Assembly: GCF_000365025.1 (NCBI RefSeq)
Contig: NZ_KB823011.1
Location: 1,136,621-1,200,620, forward strand
Length of the DNA stretch: 64,000 bases
Direction of reading: 5' to 3'
DNA from: Robiginitomaculum antarcticum DSM 21748
GTDB lineage: Bacteria; Pseudomonadota; Alphaproteobacteria; Caulobacterales; Maricaulaceae
The position numbers were made by a program, and so were the translations under genes. Below the pieces are notes generated by a model. It was not told the DNA's origin and searched no databases. It saw only the letters and a program-made list of their open reading frames with translations. Shown here piece after piece: positions 54,668 to 62,721 of the stretch. The stretch's first letter is position 1; each line of letters starts with the position of its first letter.

Positions 54668-54988
54668 CTACTGATCAGGCTCAACTTTTACGTCAACGTC
54701 AACGTCAATGTTATCAGCTAGATCGTCGGCTTCTTCACCTTCTTCCGGCAGATCAATATCGATAGTTGGGACTTTAACGTCAACTTTTTTAGTGCCGACT
54801 TTTACGTCAGCAACGTCAATGTCAACTTTAGGCATTTCGCCGCCTTCAACGTTAACTTCCGGCAGTGAGCCGGTATCTGTCAAATCGATGTCGGTTAACA
54901 GAATGACACCTACGATAACGGCCAGCGCGACAACGCCGCCGATGATCCAGGGTGTTTTACTTGTAGTAGTTGTATCATATTCACTCAT
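54668..54988 (-). CDS. Membrane-anchored Val/Asp-rich low-complexity protein
   Basis: 106 residues. A short polar N-terminus, one membrane segment (PWIIGGVVALAVIVGVILL) and an acidic periplasmic tail made of alternating Val/Ile and Asp with Lys (KVDIDVADVKVGTKKVDVKV region). No family is recognised. It starts 35 bases after the PLDc_N gene and is probably cotranscribed with it from the EcfG-type promoter at 55260. Suggests an envelope stress protein; function unknown. Confidence 0.65.
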   Translation of the reverse strand: MSEYDTTTTSKTPWIIGGVVALAVIVGVILLTDIDLTDTGSLPEVNVEGGEMPKVDIDVADVKVGTKKVDVKVPTIDIDLPEEGEEADDLADNIDVDVDVKVEPDQ

Positions 54989-55023
54989 GGTAATTCCTCT
55001 CTAGAATTGAGTTCGCGAAAAAT

Positions 55024-55206
55024 TTAGACGATCCGCTTGTTTGATTTAGGTCCGATGAAGAACCAGACGATTAAGCCAATAACCTGTGCAATCAAAATGA
55101 ACAACGTCCATAGAACCTTAGCAGTTCCCGACGCGCTTGATTGCAGTACATTGACGATGGCCCAAATGTCCAACACCAATATGATTATGCCAATAACGTA
55201 CTCCAT
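55024..55206 (-). CDS. PLDc_N-domain small membrane protein
   Basis: 60 residues, two membrane segments. The end VIGLIVWFFIGPKSNKR and the pattern VLDIWAIVNVL...LWTLFIL match the phospholipase D-nuclease N-terminal (PLDc_N) domain, which occurs alone in small stress-induced proteins. AGGAG lies before the ATG. It lies directly downstream of an EcfG-type promoter. Confidence 0.75.
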   Translation of the reverse strand: MEYVIGIIILVLDIWAIVNVLQSSASGTAKVLWTLFILIAQVIGLIVWFFIGPKSNKRIV

Positions 55207-55259
55207 TAGGCCTGTCTCCTCCGTAACAGCTATCGGCCCTAAAGGCCGATAGTCAGATT

Positions 55260-55284
55260 AACGTATGTTCACCTTATAGGTTCC
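55260..55284 (-). promoter_or_regulatory. EcfG-type promoter (PLDc_N operon)
   Basis: On the minus strand GGAAC, 16 bases, CGTT, the consensus for sigma EcfG, about 55-80 bases upstream of the PLDc_N start. The -35 box lies inside a perfect hairpin (GTTCCCAA-N5-TTGGGAAC, 55280-55300). Confidence 0.65.
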
Positions 55285-55346
55285 CAATGCTTTTGGGAAC
55301 GTCAATCGACTATGCGGGGTAATGTAGTTATTCGTTTTTGTCAAAG

Positions 55347-55370
55347 CGGTAATGTAACGTCATATTACCG
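55347..55370. repeat. Inverted repeat in the stress-gene spacer
   Basis: CGGTAAT, ten bases, ATTACCG is a perfect 7-bp inverted repeat in a 622-base spacer. It has no T tract, so it is more likely an operator or RNA structure than a terminator. Confidence 0.35.
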
Positions 55371-55550
55371 TATAATCACGGCTTTCAACCGATAATGAGC
55401 CTGCGAAACCCGCTTCGCATAGGTAGCAACGGTTTCGTCTGCCTGATGTCCATACATAAAAACCCCTCAATCATCTGGGTCTATGCCGTATAAAAGCCTT
55501 GGAATGCCGCCCGCTCATAAGCATGCTTGGCCCGAATACGGCAGGGATAT

Positions 55551-55575
55551 GGAACAAATGCCCATTCACACAGTT
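55551..55575 (+). promoter_or_regulatory. EcfG-like promoter of the 34-residue gene
   Basis: GGAAC, 16 bases, AGTT. The -10 differs from CGTT in one base. It lies 22 bases upstream of the ATG of a small gene with a strong ribosome-binding site. Confidence 0.4.
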
Positions 55576-55596
55576 ATTAGAGCAAAGGAGACCTAA

Positions 55597-55701
55597 ATGC
55601 GCTTTATTTTCAGAACAATCGCCGCCGCCACTATTTCATTTGTTGTGCGGGAATTTTTAAAAACCGACCAGGAAAAGAACAAAGTGAGTAAAAGCCGTTA
55701 A
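55597..55701 (+). CDS. 34-residue small protein, candidate stress gene
   Basis: ATG preceded by AAAGGAG at ideal spacing opens a 34-codon frame that begins MRFIFRTIAAATISFVVREF and ends in a Lys/Ser-rich tail. An N-terminal amphipathic or membrane-inserting helix is likely. It has its own EcfG-like promoter motif. No family is recognised. Confidence 0.5.
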   Translation: MRFIFRTIAAATISFVVREFLKTDQEKNKVSKSR

Positions 55702-55794
55702 TTTGGCTATCGGATTGCACGCGGCTTCAATGAAATCTTGTTTACGGTCAGTAAACTGCAACAAGGCAACCATTCCAGTTTCAACAGGCAATTC

Positions 55795-55820
55795 GGAACA
55801 AAATGCGGACTAGCTACGTT
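55795..55820 (+). promoter_or_regulatory. EcfG-type promoter of the receiver gene
   Basis: GGAAC, 17 bases, CGTT. It ends eight bases before the ATG of the response regulator, so the transcript would start at or very near the start codon. Confidence 0.7.
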
Positions 55821-55828
55821 TTAAAATT

Positions 55829-56182
55829 ATGACCAAGTCAATTTTAATAGTCGAAGACGACCCGTTCATCGCGATGGACCTGCAGGACACTTTTGAGTCT
55901 GCGGGATATGTCGTGATCGGTCCGGTCGCCGGCGTCGCAAGCGGCATGTCTTTGATCGAAAGACAGACTCCGGATGTTGCGATGCTTGACTATAACCTTG
56001 GAGAGACCACAAGCGAGCCGATTGCCAAAGATCTGTTCCGCCGCAATATCCCCTTTCTCTTCTTAACGGGCCAAATGCCAAAAGTGGTTGAGAATAATGC
56101 ATTTAGCGGGGCAAAGATTATATCCAAACCCTTCAATCCGGATCATTTGGTTGAAAGCGTCGAAAGCCTGACACAGAATTAG
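55829..56182 (+). CDS. Single-domain response regulator (FATGUY/SdrG-MrrA type)
   Basis: 117 residues, receiver domain only. The acidic pocket is ED10-11, the phospho-acceptor Asp54 (LDYNLG), with Thr80 (FLTGQ) and Lys100 (SKPF). The FLTGQ element resembles the FATGUY motif of single-domain receivers such as SdrG and MrrA. These relay phosphate between HWE kinases in the alphaproteobacterial general stress response. An EcfG-type promoter directly precedes it, and a GAF-HWE kinase gene lies 175 bases downstream on the other strand. It probably lacks a leader, since there is no room for a ribosome-binding site. Confidence 0.85.
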   Translation: MTKSILIVEDDPFIAMDLQDTFESAGYVVIGPVAGVASGMSLIERQTPDVAMLDYNLGETTSEPIAKDLFRRNIPFLFLTGQMPKVVENNAFSGAKIISKPFNPDHLVESVESLTQN

Positions 56183-56357
56183 ATAAGAGGCGGCCCGCAT
56201 ATTGGACAATAAACCCTTGGCTAACGATATGGGAGGCAGGGAAGGCCGTTAACCCCATATCGCCGCCAAGGCGCCGACGATGTCGTCTGCAATTTCTCAG
56301 TATAAGCTTGCCCGTCCGCTCACATTAACCTGTGATAAAGCGACTGTCATTCATATA

Positions 56358-57443
56358 TTAGGCAATTTGCCGTATCCGTAGCGGATCACCGCTAAATTTG
56401 TAAACAAGGCCGGTTGGCGCGAGATCGTAATCAACTTCGCCTTTGAATTCTAACGGTACAATGCGGCGCAGAATTTGTGACCCAAAACCTATACCGGGAT
56501 CTTTTTTAAAGCTTAGTCCGGTTACAGCTTCCCGCCATTCAAAATCAAACTTTTGTCCATTCGACCAAGAAATGTCGATTGCACCGTCCGGCGCGCTGAG
56601 CGCCCCGTGTTTTACAGCATTTGTAGCAAGTTCATTAATCATCAATGTCAGCGTAAATGCGCCGCGCGGCGAGACATCAAAATTGTCAGCGCTTTGTATA
56701 TTAATCCGCTTATCGGATCCCTCAACCTGAAACGGAGCCAATGTGGTTTCAATAATTTCATTGATAGGCGCGCTGGTATAGTGGTTATTGGCTAAAAGCG
56801 CTTGTGTTTGGGCCAAAGTCGTTATGCGCTCGCGCAAGCGCTGGGCGAATTCTTTTTGCCCGTCGACGCTGCGGTTCATGAGTGAAATTAAGCTCGATAC
56901 ATGGGCGTACATATTGCCCATACGATGCTTTAGCTCTTCGTTCACGACAGTTAGGTCATCAATAATCCGCTCTTGCGTGACGGCTTCGATCTCCGTCATC
57001 ACGCTGATGGCGATATCCGTCAGAATTTGCTGCTGTTCGGGGCCGAAATCGGATCGCGGCTTGCTATCGATAATGCATAATGTGCCGAGTGCGTATCCGT
57101 TTTTGGTAATTAAAGGCGCGCCCGCGTAAAATCTGATTTTAGGGTCTCCGGTCACGAGCGGATTATCAACGAAACGTGGATCCAGACTCGCGTCATTCAC
57201 AACCATAATGTCGCTGTGTTTAATTGCGTGGCTACAAAAAGCCTGGCTTCGGGGGGTTTCGCTTGTGTCCAGACCGTGCTTGGATTTAAACCACTGACGG
57301 TCTTTATCAATGAGAGAGACAAGCGCAATCTCGGTTTTCAGAACAGTTGCCGCCAGACGTGTCAGTCGGTCGAAACGTAATTCTGCGGCAGTATCAAGGA
57401 GGTTGGTCTTATCAAGGGCAGATAATCTGCAAAATTCATCCAT
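56358..57443 (-). CDS. GAF-domain HWE-family histidine kinase
   Basis: 361 residues. A GAF domain spans about 20-155. The HWE/HisKA_2 dimerisation region has the phospho-acceptor His173 (NEELKHRMGNM), and the catalytic domain has MINELATNAVKHGALS and the family FEWREA (W-R-E). No transmembrane segment, so it is cytoplasmic and may sense a small molecule or light/redox through GAF. In the general stress response such kinases feed PhyR. Start is ATG 57443; no strong promoter motif was found upstream. Confidence 0.88.
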   Translation of the reverse strand: MDEFCRLSALDKTNLLDTAAELRFDRLTRLAATVLKTEIALVSLIDKDRQWFKSKHGLDTSETPRSQAFCSHAIKHSDIMVVNDASLDPRFVDNPLVTGDPKIRFYAGAPLITKNGYALGTLCIIDSKPRSDFGPEQQQILTDIAISVMTEIEAVTQERIIDDLTVVNEELKHRMGNMYAHVSSLISLMNRSVDGQKEFAQRLRERITTLAQTQALLANNHYTSAPINEIIETTLAPFQVEGSDKRINIQSADNFDVSPRGAFTLTLMINELATNAVKHGALSAPDGAIDISWSNGQKFDFEWREAVTGLSFKKDPGIGFGSQILRRIVPLEFKGEVDYDLAPTGLVYKFSGDPLRIRQIA

Positions 57444-57527
57444 GTGACTGGCTTACCTAATAATGAATCCCCCGAGCCTGTGTCAGCTAGCACAGGGCCA
57501 GTCTTATCCCAAATGTTTTTTACAACC

Positions 57528-58928
57528 CTAACCGCGCCCGCCTATTGAAGATTGGGAGGCGCGTTCAGACTCATAATATTCACTGTCTGCAATAGCGTTC
57601 CCGCTCTTTGCGTCGAGCGCTTTAATATCGCTTCGATCTGCATCGGATCGTAAGGATTGCAATGCCGCTTCGGTCAATTGCTGCCTCTTGAGGTTCAAAT
57701 AGTCTTTGTAATTATCATTCGGGCTTTGAGCCGCAAGCTCGGTCAGAACGGTCAGCATTTTGAGCGCTGCATTCCGATCGGTCGCAATATAGCTTCGGCT
57801 ATTGTCACAAATGGTATCGACAAAGCGCTCAAAACTAATGGGGTAGGTAATGATTCGAACCTTACCGCTCTCCCCTTTGCGATAGGGGCTAGGAATATTA
57901 CCTTGCATCAGCGTTTTAATCGAACTGTGAAACCAATTTATACAATTCATCGCTGTGTAAGGATCATTTACGCCCGGTGATAAAGCTCTCGCGAGAATCT
58001 CGACAAGTTCATCAGCCAGAAACAATATGTTTTGATGGGCGGTGCGTTCCTGCCCCATAGCATAAGAGGCGCGCAATTTACCCTTAAGATCATCTTCACC
58101 GGAATGAAGGCCCTCGCCCCGGACCTGAATTAAAACATCACCGCGGGTTATAAAATCTCCGGGGCGGTATTGAAGGCGTATGACAGCGTCATTCTCATCT
58201 GCCCATTTGAGGAGCGCGTCTTCATTGACCGCCTGAATATAGCCTTCGGTTTTGGCATCAATTTTAATGGCATCATCGCGATCAAAATCTGACAGGTCGA
58301 ATTCATCATCTTCGTCTTTATCTGAATGGCCTAATGTGCTGGGAAACATTTTTTCAATATCTGTGCGCAATTGCCGCCCGACGCGCCCGGTAATTTTTCC
58401 GACATTGAGCGTCTCAGGAATATGATGGATAAAGAAGATCATGACGCCGACGCTAAACAGCGTCAGTACCATAGCGACCAGTAGAGAAATGTTTGGAACG
58501 AATTCGGTCACAGCATTTTCGACGTCTGCGCTATCGCCTGTCCGCGCAATACGCAGGATTAAAATGCAATAGATAAATGTGGACGTAAACGTGCCGAGCG
58601 TGAATTGATTGGCGCGGTCGCGCATGAAATTGCCAATCAGGCGCGGGCCGTACTGTCCAGCCGCGCTGGTCACCGCGACCATCGTAATTGAAAATGTAAC
58701 ACTGGCGACCGTCATCATCGATCCGGCAATGGTCGTCAGTATGGCCCGCGCGCCGTCCGCTTTATTAGAATGAAAGATGCCCAGCGAGTTGACCAGCTCG
58801 GGATCCAGCCGCTGATCAATCTGCGTCGTCACAAGCGCGAGCAATACTGCGCCGATCGCCATCAGCCCGGGAATGAAATAATAACTGCTTTGCAAATCAT
58901 TCCAAAGCTTGATTAGCCCCGCATTCAT
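57528..58928 (-). CDS. DUF2254 membrane protein
   Basis: 466 residues, about four membrane segments near the N-terminus (FIPGLMAIGAVLLALVTTQ, AILTTIAGSMMTVASVTFSIT and two more), then a soluble C-terminal region. MMTVASVTFSITMVAV and SPGVNDPYTAMNCINW are DUF2254 signatures. Function unknown; the association with MscS suggests osmotic or envelope stress. Overlaps the MscS gene by ATGA. Confidence 0.85.
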   Translation of the reverse strand: MNAGLIKLWNDLQSSYYFIPGLMAIGAVLLALVTTQIDQRLDPELVNSLGIFHSNKADGARAILTTIAGSMMTVASVTFSITMVAVTSAAGQYGPRLIGNFMRDRANQFTLGTFTSTFIYCILILRIARTGDSADVENAVTEFVPNISLLVAMVLTLFSVGVMIFFIHHIPETLNVGKITGRVGRQLRTDIEKMFPSTLGHSDKDEDDEFDLSDFDRDDAIKIDAKTEGYIQAVNEDALLKWADENDAVIRLQYRPGDFITRGDVLIQVRGEGLHSGEDDLKGKLRASYAMGQERTAHQNILFLADELVEILARALSPGVNDPYTAMNCINWFHSSIKTLMQGNIPSPYRKGESGKVRIITYPISFERFVDTICDNSRSYIATDRNAALKMLTVLTELAAQSPNDNYKDYLNLKRQQLTEAALQSLRSDADRSDIKALDAKSGNAIADSEYYESERASQSSIGGRG

Positions 58929-59935
58929 GTGCGCGGCTCTGCAATAGCCGGGTCAGATGTTCCGCCCTTGCCGAGAACTTTATAACGCGGTGAGGGTGCG
59001 CCGTCATGCGGGGCCGGCCACCCTTCGCGTTGCGCATTTCGGTCGCCGTCTGTTTCCTCGGTCTGATCATGGAAGAGATGAACGCGCGTATCATAAGGCA
59101 TATCGATTTTAGCGTCATCAAGAGCGAGCTTTACAGCACGGATAACGTGAGAGCGCATCATCACCACATCCGAGCGGTGACTCTTGCACCACCATCTGGC
59201 GCGGATAGTCACCCAGCTGGCGGCTAAATCCCACGCAAAGGCTTCCGCCGCCGGCTTTGTCTCGACGCCTTCAATCTTGTTTATTTCGCGTAATATAATC
59301 TCGCATGCGGCGTCAATATCATCGGCATATCCGATGCCGATGTCATATTGGCTGCGGCGAAAATCATTACCCGTTTTGACCAAGACGGCATTGGTATAAA
59401 TATCGCTGTTTGGAATAACGGCGCGCTGTCCGTCATAGGTTGTCACGATGGTGGCGCGGGTCTCAATATGTTGAACTGTGCCTTCATATTCGCCGACTTT
59501 AATCTGATCTCCAATCTCAAAGGGCTGGCGGATCAGGATTAGCAGCCCGGCCAACCAGTTTTGTAAAATATCTTTAAACGCGAAACCAATCGCGACAGAG
59601 CCTATCCCCAGACCGGCGACCAGATCACCGAGCTTTAGCGTCGGTGATATAATCATAGCCGCCAGCATAATGCCGCCGGCCAGCGTAATGGCTTTCATGA
59701 ATCCACCGAGCACTTCGCCAAGGTTGGACCGGTCACGGCTTTTGAAGTTTTTCGTTACAAGTCTTTTAACAAGTTTGGAAAGCAGCCAGAACGTCACGAC
59801 GACAAGAATTGCGACAATAATATTAGGTATAAGCCTGATAAATCCGTCCAGCCACGCATCAATTCGCTCCAGAGCCATGGCGGGGTTGACGTCGATTTCA
59901 CCGGCTTTGTCGGCAGGGATTTGGCTGTCTTGCAT
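58925..59935 (-). CDS. Small-conductance mechanosensitive channel, MscS type
   Basis: 336 residues. Membrane helices are at about 30-55 and 75-115, with a pore-lining helix near GIGSVAIGFAFKDILQNWLAG. The beta domain is FEIGDQIKVGEYEGTVQHIETRA and a C-terminal alpha/beta domain follows. It opens on membrane tension to release solutes. It is the second gene of an operon (TUDOR-like, MscS, DUF2254) that has an EcfG-type promoter. Confidence 0.92.
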   Translation of the reverse strand: MQDSQIPADKAGEIDVNPAMALERIDAWLDGFIRLIPNIIVAILVVVTFWLLSKLVKRLVTKNFKSRDRSNLGEVLGGFMKAITLAGGIMLAAMIISPTLKLGDLVAGLGIGSVAIGFAFKDILQNWLAGLLILIRQPFEIGDQIKVGEYEGTVQHIETRATIVTTYDGQRAVIPNSDIYTNAVLVKTGNDFRRSQYDIGIGYADDIDAACEIILREINKIEGVETKPAAEAFAWDLAASWVTIRARWWCKSHRSDVVMMRSHVIRAVKLALDDAKIDMPYDTRVHLFHDQTEETDGDRNAQREGWPAPHDGAPSPRYKVLGKGGTSDPAIAEPRT

Positions 59936-59938
59936 GGG

Positions 59939-60154
59939 TTACGCTTTCGAGATTTCGCTATGGGATTTCATGACGCGGTCGCCATCGTCCTGTTTGATCA
60001 TATAAGCCGGTTCATTGTCACCGGCGTTGCGGGTGACCTCTGACCCCTTGAGTGTACGGGTTACTTTCTCTGTAAAAACTTCGGATATTTCACCCGTGGC
60101 CGTACCGTTTCCCCATGACCATTTAACTTTTGTGCCGCTCTTATATCCGCTCAT
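59939..60154 (-). CDS. DUF2945 (HVA1 TUDOR-like) small protein
   Basis: 71 residues. SGTKVKWSWGNGTATGEISEVF and the following VTRTLKGSEVTRNAGDNEPAYMI match the hypervirulence-associated TUDOR (DUF2945) family. Start set at ATG 60154 because AAGGAG precedes it at good spacing; a longer frame from 60196 adds no family sequence. First gene of the MscS operon. Function unknown. Confidence 0.85.
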   Translation of the reverse strand: MSGYKSGTKVKWSWGNGTATGEISEVFTEKVTRTLKGSEVTRNAGDNEPAYMIKQDDGDRVMKSHSEISKA

Positions 60155-60177
60155 AAATGTCTCCTTACCGATTTCAG

Positions 60178-60202
60178 TACGCAGGCGCTGTCGCATCGTT
60201 CC
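60178..60202 (-). promoter_or_regulatory. EcfG-type promoter of the TUDOR-MscS-DUF2254 operon
   Basis: On the minus strand GGAAC, 16 bases, CGTA. The -10 matches the CGTA seen in the nepR and phyR promoters of this genome. It lies 24-48 bases upstream of the chosen start. Confidence 0.55.
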
Positions 60203-60277
60203 GTGTAAAATTAAGTTTCGTTAAGGAACCGAAGGCCCGCTGGAGCATTTGTTAAGTAAGATACACAGGAATACGCC

Positions 60278-60745
60278 ATGAAACTCGCACTTTTAGCCCC
60301 GCTTGCTCTGCCACTGGCATTCTTGCCCAATCTCGGCGCGACAACGACTAAGATGACCGCGCAAAACCGTCCAAGCTTCGAACAGGCCTATGTCAATCCG
60401 CAAATGATGCGTCTGCAAAGCTGTAAGCCTGCAACGCTGGATGTGTATTTCCACGAAAATTATCTCGCACAACACTCAGCCAATTACTTAAAAGACGCCG
60501 TGACCGTGACGGCCAATTGCGACATTGTCAGCGTGAAAATTGCGCCGGTTCTGGGCAAGGATTATACACCTGTAGAGGCCAATCAGGTCGATGCCAATAG
60601 CCGGGAACTTGGATTGTGGCTTGACAGTCTCGGTTTAAAATATCAAACAAATCCGCCCGCCGTTCAAAAACACTATGACAGCATGACCCATAACGGACGT
60701 ACGGCTCAGCTTATTTTAGAGGTGAAGCCGGCCCGACGCTCATAA
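60278..60745 (+). CDS. Secreted protein of unknown function
   Basis: 155 residues. A signal peptide (LALLAPLALPLAFLPNLGA) precedes a mature part that includes QSCKPATLDVYFHENYL, ANCDIVSVKIAPVLG and SRELGLWLDSLG. Two cysteines could form a disulphide. No family recognised. AGGA lies upstream of the ATG. Followed after 10 bases by the Crp/Fnr gene. Confidence 0.65.
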   Translation: MKLALLAPLALPLAFLPNLGATTTKMTAQNRPSFEQAYVNPQMMRLQSCKPATLDVYFHENYLAQHSANYLKDAVTVTANCDIVSVKIAPVLGKDYTPVEANQVDANSRELGLWLDSLGLKYQTNPPAVQKHYDSMTHNGRTAQLILEVKPARRS

Positions 60746-60755
60746 GAAATAACCT

Positions 60756-61478
60756 ATGAAAAATTTGATTTCCCGCATCGGGCATTATGTCGACATTGGC
60801 GGGGACAAATTTAATCCTCTGGACAAGCTGAACCACCGGATTGAAACCCGCCGGCCGGGTGAGGACATTGTGCGTGTTGGCGAAAAGGTTGACAGCGTCT
60901 TCGTTATCGAGTCCGGATGGGCTATCCGGTTTCGGATTTTGGATGACGGACGCCGGCAAATTCTCAATTTCATGTTGCCCGGCGATTGTTTTGATATGAT
61001 GGCTATGGTCAAGGCTAAGTCAGACCACGCCGTCAGCGCGGTAACGCAAGTTATTCTCAGGCGTATCAGTTCCAGCGACTTTCTCTCCGCTATGTCTCAA
61101 AACGCGTCTTTGGCGACGGCCTTTTGGTGGGTTGGCGTGCAGGAAGAGGCAATATTAAGAGAGCAAATTATTCGTATCGGCCGCCGGTCGGCTAAGGAGC
61201 GCGTAGCGCATTTACTGCTTGAGCTAAACCGCAGGCTCGCTGCTGTCGAAGGCCGTGAGAGCGATACAATTAATCTACCTATCCCGCAGGCCCTCTTGGC
61301 CGACTCGCTTGGTCTGTCGATCGTTCACATTTCACGCACGCTGTCAAAACTCCGTGCCGCGGGATATATTTCAACCAATCCGTCCGGTGTTGATATTCTG
61401 GACCGTAAAGGCATGGCGGAAATGGCTGATTTTGACAGCCACTATCTACACTTGGATAAGCTTAAACTGTCCGCTTAG
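60756..61478 (+). CDS. Crp/Fnr-family transcriptional regulator
   Basis: 240 residues. An N-terminal cyclic-nucleotide-type beta-roll (about 30-140) precedes a winged helix near LADSLGLSIVHISRTLSKLRA (about 185-215). No Fnr-type cysteine cluster is visible, so it is not an oxygen-sensing Fnr with an Fe-S cluster. The ligand is unknown. It is next to stress genes; in other alphaproteobacteria similar regulators act on stress or nitrogen and respiration. Its stop overlaps the convergent gene by four bases. Confidence 0.88.
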   Translation: MKNLISRIGHYVDIGGDKFNPLDKLNHRIETRRPGEDIVRVGEKVDSVFVIESGWAIRFRILDDGRRQILNFMLPGDCFDMMAMVKAKSDHAVSAVTQVILRRISSSDFLSAMSQNASLATAFWWVGVQEEAILREQIIRIGRRSAKERVAHLLLELNRRLAAVEGRESDTINLPIPQALLADSLGLSIVHISRTLSKLRAAGYISTNPSGVDILDRKGMAEMADFDSHYLHLDKLKLSA

Positions 61479-61834
61479 GTCTTTTCAGGCTTAGGGGATT
61501 CTAATGCGTCTATAGCAATTGCGGACGCATCTTTAAACTGTTTCATAAGTGACGTCAGGCTTTTATTTTTAGTGTTCGATAACAGCGTGTTCAACGCCAA
61601 TACAAATTTGTCTTCACGTTTGCGGCAATCCTCATTCAAATGCGCGTCATTAATTTTATCCGGTAAATTTGCCGCGGCGATTTCCTCGTCATGATCTCCC
61701 ACAAAGGTGTTACCGTTATCGATAGCATGGCTTTCAAAAATAGATTCTGTTGAATCTAAAAATGCTTTGGTATCCGACAAAAGGCGGCCCGTAACACTTT
61801 GCGCTTCATCATTGGTTTGGTGGTCATAGACCAT
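61475..61834 (-). CDS. Helical protein of unknown function downstream of phyR
   Basis: 119 residues from ATG 61834, acidic, mostly helical (KEDKFVLALNTLL and SLTSLMKQFKDASAIAIDAL regions). The same frame stays open upstream to 61957, through SLETLQRLEHCRKIAKNNYAY, and this extension has the same codon style. No ATG, GTG or TTG lies between 61835 and the phyR stop; an ATC (61925-61927) overlaps that stop (TAATC), and a CTG is at 61889-61891. The true start may be a rare codon. It lies directly after phyR on the same strand and is probably cotranscribed. No family recognised. Confidence 0.55.
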   Translation of the reverse strand: MVYDHQTNDEAQSVTGRLLSDTKAFLDSTESIFESHAIDNGNTFVGDHDEEIAAANLPDKINDAHLNEDCRKREDKFVLALNTLLSNTKNKSLTSLMKQFKDASAIAIDALESPKPEKT

Positions 61835-61926
61835 TGCAAAATAGGCATAATTATTTTTCGCAATTTTCCGGCAATGCTCGAGACGTTGCAGTGTCTCGAG
61901 AGATAAATCGTTATCGCCCGCGTCGA

Positions 61927-62700
61927 TTAGGTCGCACCGTGGAAAAACAGAGCCTGGCTAATCGCCGCTTTGACATTTTCCGGCCGGAACGGTTTAGAGA
62001 TTAAATAGGCCGGCTCGGGCTTGTCACCGGTTAAAAGGCGCTCGGGGAAAGCGGTAATGAATATGACAGGGACATCATATTCTTTCAATATATCACTCAC
62101 CGCATCAATACCCGAACTGCCGTCGGCAAGTTGGATGTCGGCCAGAACAATACCGGGCTTTTTAGCCGAAGCATTCTTGACGGCTTCGCTGTGTGTGGCC
62201 GAAATACTGTCCACTGTGTGACCAAGTTCTTCAACGAGATCCTCAATATCTGCTGCGATGATGGGTTCGTCCTCAATAATAAGGACATTCGTGCGCAACT
62301 CTTTTTCAATATCGCTCTCGGCGTCATCAAGAAGAGCCTGGGCGTCGTCATCAGAGACATTCATGACTATCGCAATTTCGCCTGTCGACATGCCTTCCAG
62401 CGCGCTAAGCAAAAAGGCCTGCCGGGAGCGCGGTGTTAGGCGGCGAATGCGGTCTGCCGTAGTTTCTGTGTTCTGGCCATCGGCTTCAAGATGTGCGCCG
62501 GATGTGTCCCAAATACCAAGGAACATGCGGTATAGCGCGACCTTCGGCGCAATGGTTTCATCAATTTCGCTATTGCCTGCGACCAACGCCTCTAATGCAA
62601 TCCGCACGTAACGGTCACCCTCGGCTTGGCTCCCTGTCAGGGCGCGTGAAAAGCGGCGTAGATATGGAAGATGGGGGGCCAGGCTATCAAGAAGACTCAC
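61927..62700 (-). CDS. phyR: Anti-anti-sigma response regulator PhyR
   Basis: 257 residues. An N-terminal sigma-like domain (sigma2 part about 5-65, sigma4-like about 80-135) is followed by a receiver with Asp188 (VLADIQLADG), FITAFPERLLTG (FATGUY type) and Lys236 (SKPF). In the general stress response, phosphorylated PhyR binds NepR and so frees EcfG. The start is GTG 62700 with AAGGA upstream. Divergent from nepR-ecfG with overlapping EcfG-type promoters. Confidence 0.95.
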   Translation of the reverse strand: MSLLDSLAPHLPYLRRFSRALTGSQAEGDRYVRIALEALVAGNSEIDETIAPKVALYRMFLGIWDTSGAHLEADGQNTETTADRIRRLTPRSRQAFLLSALEGMSTGEIAIVMNVSDDDAQALLDDAESDIEKELRTNVLIIEDEPIIAADIEDLVEELGHTVDSISATHSEAVKNASAKKPGIVLADIQLADGSSGIDAVSDILKEYDVPVIFITAFPERLLTGDKPEPAYLISKPFRPENVKAAISQALFFHGAT

Positions 62701-62721
62701 TATTAATGTCCTTTAATTTAT

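Noticed and set aside
55296-55320. GGAAC on the plus strand as another EcfG promoter
   Set aside because: No CGTT or CGTA occurs 16-17 bases downstream.
60225-60260. GGAACCGAAGG on the plus strand as an EcfG promoter for the secreted protein gene
   Set aside because: The nearest GTT is 21 bases downstream, outside the accepted spacing.
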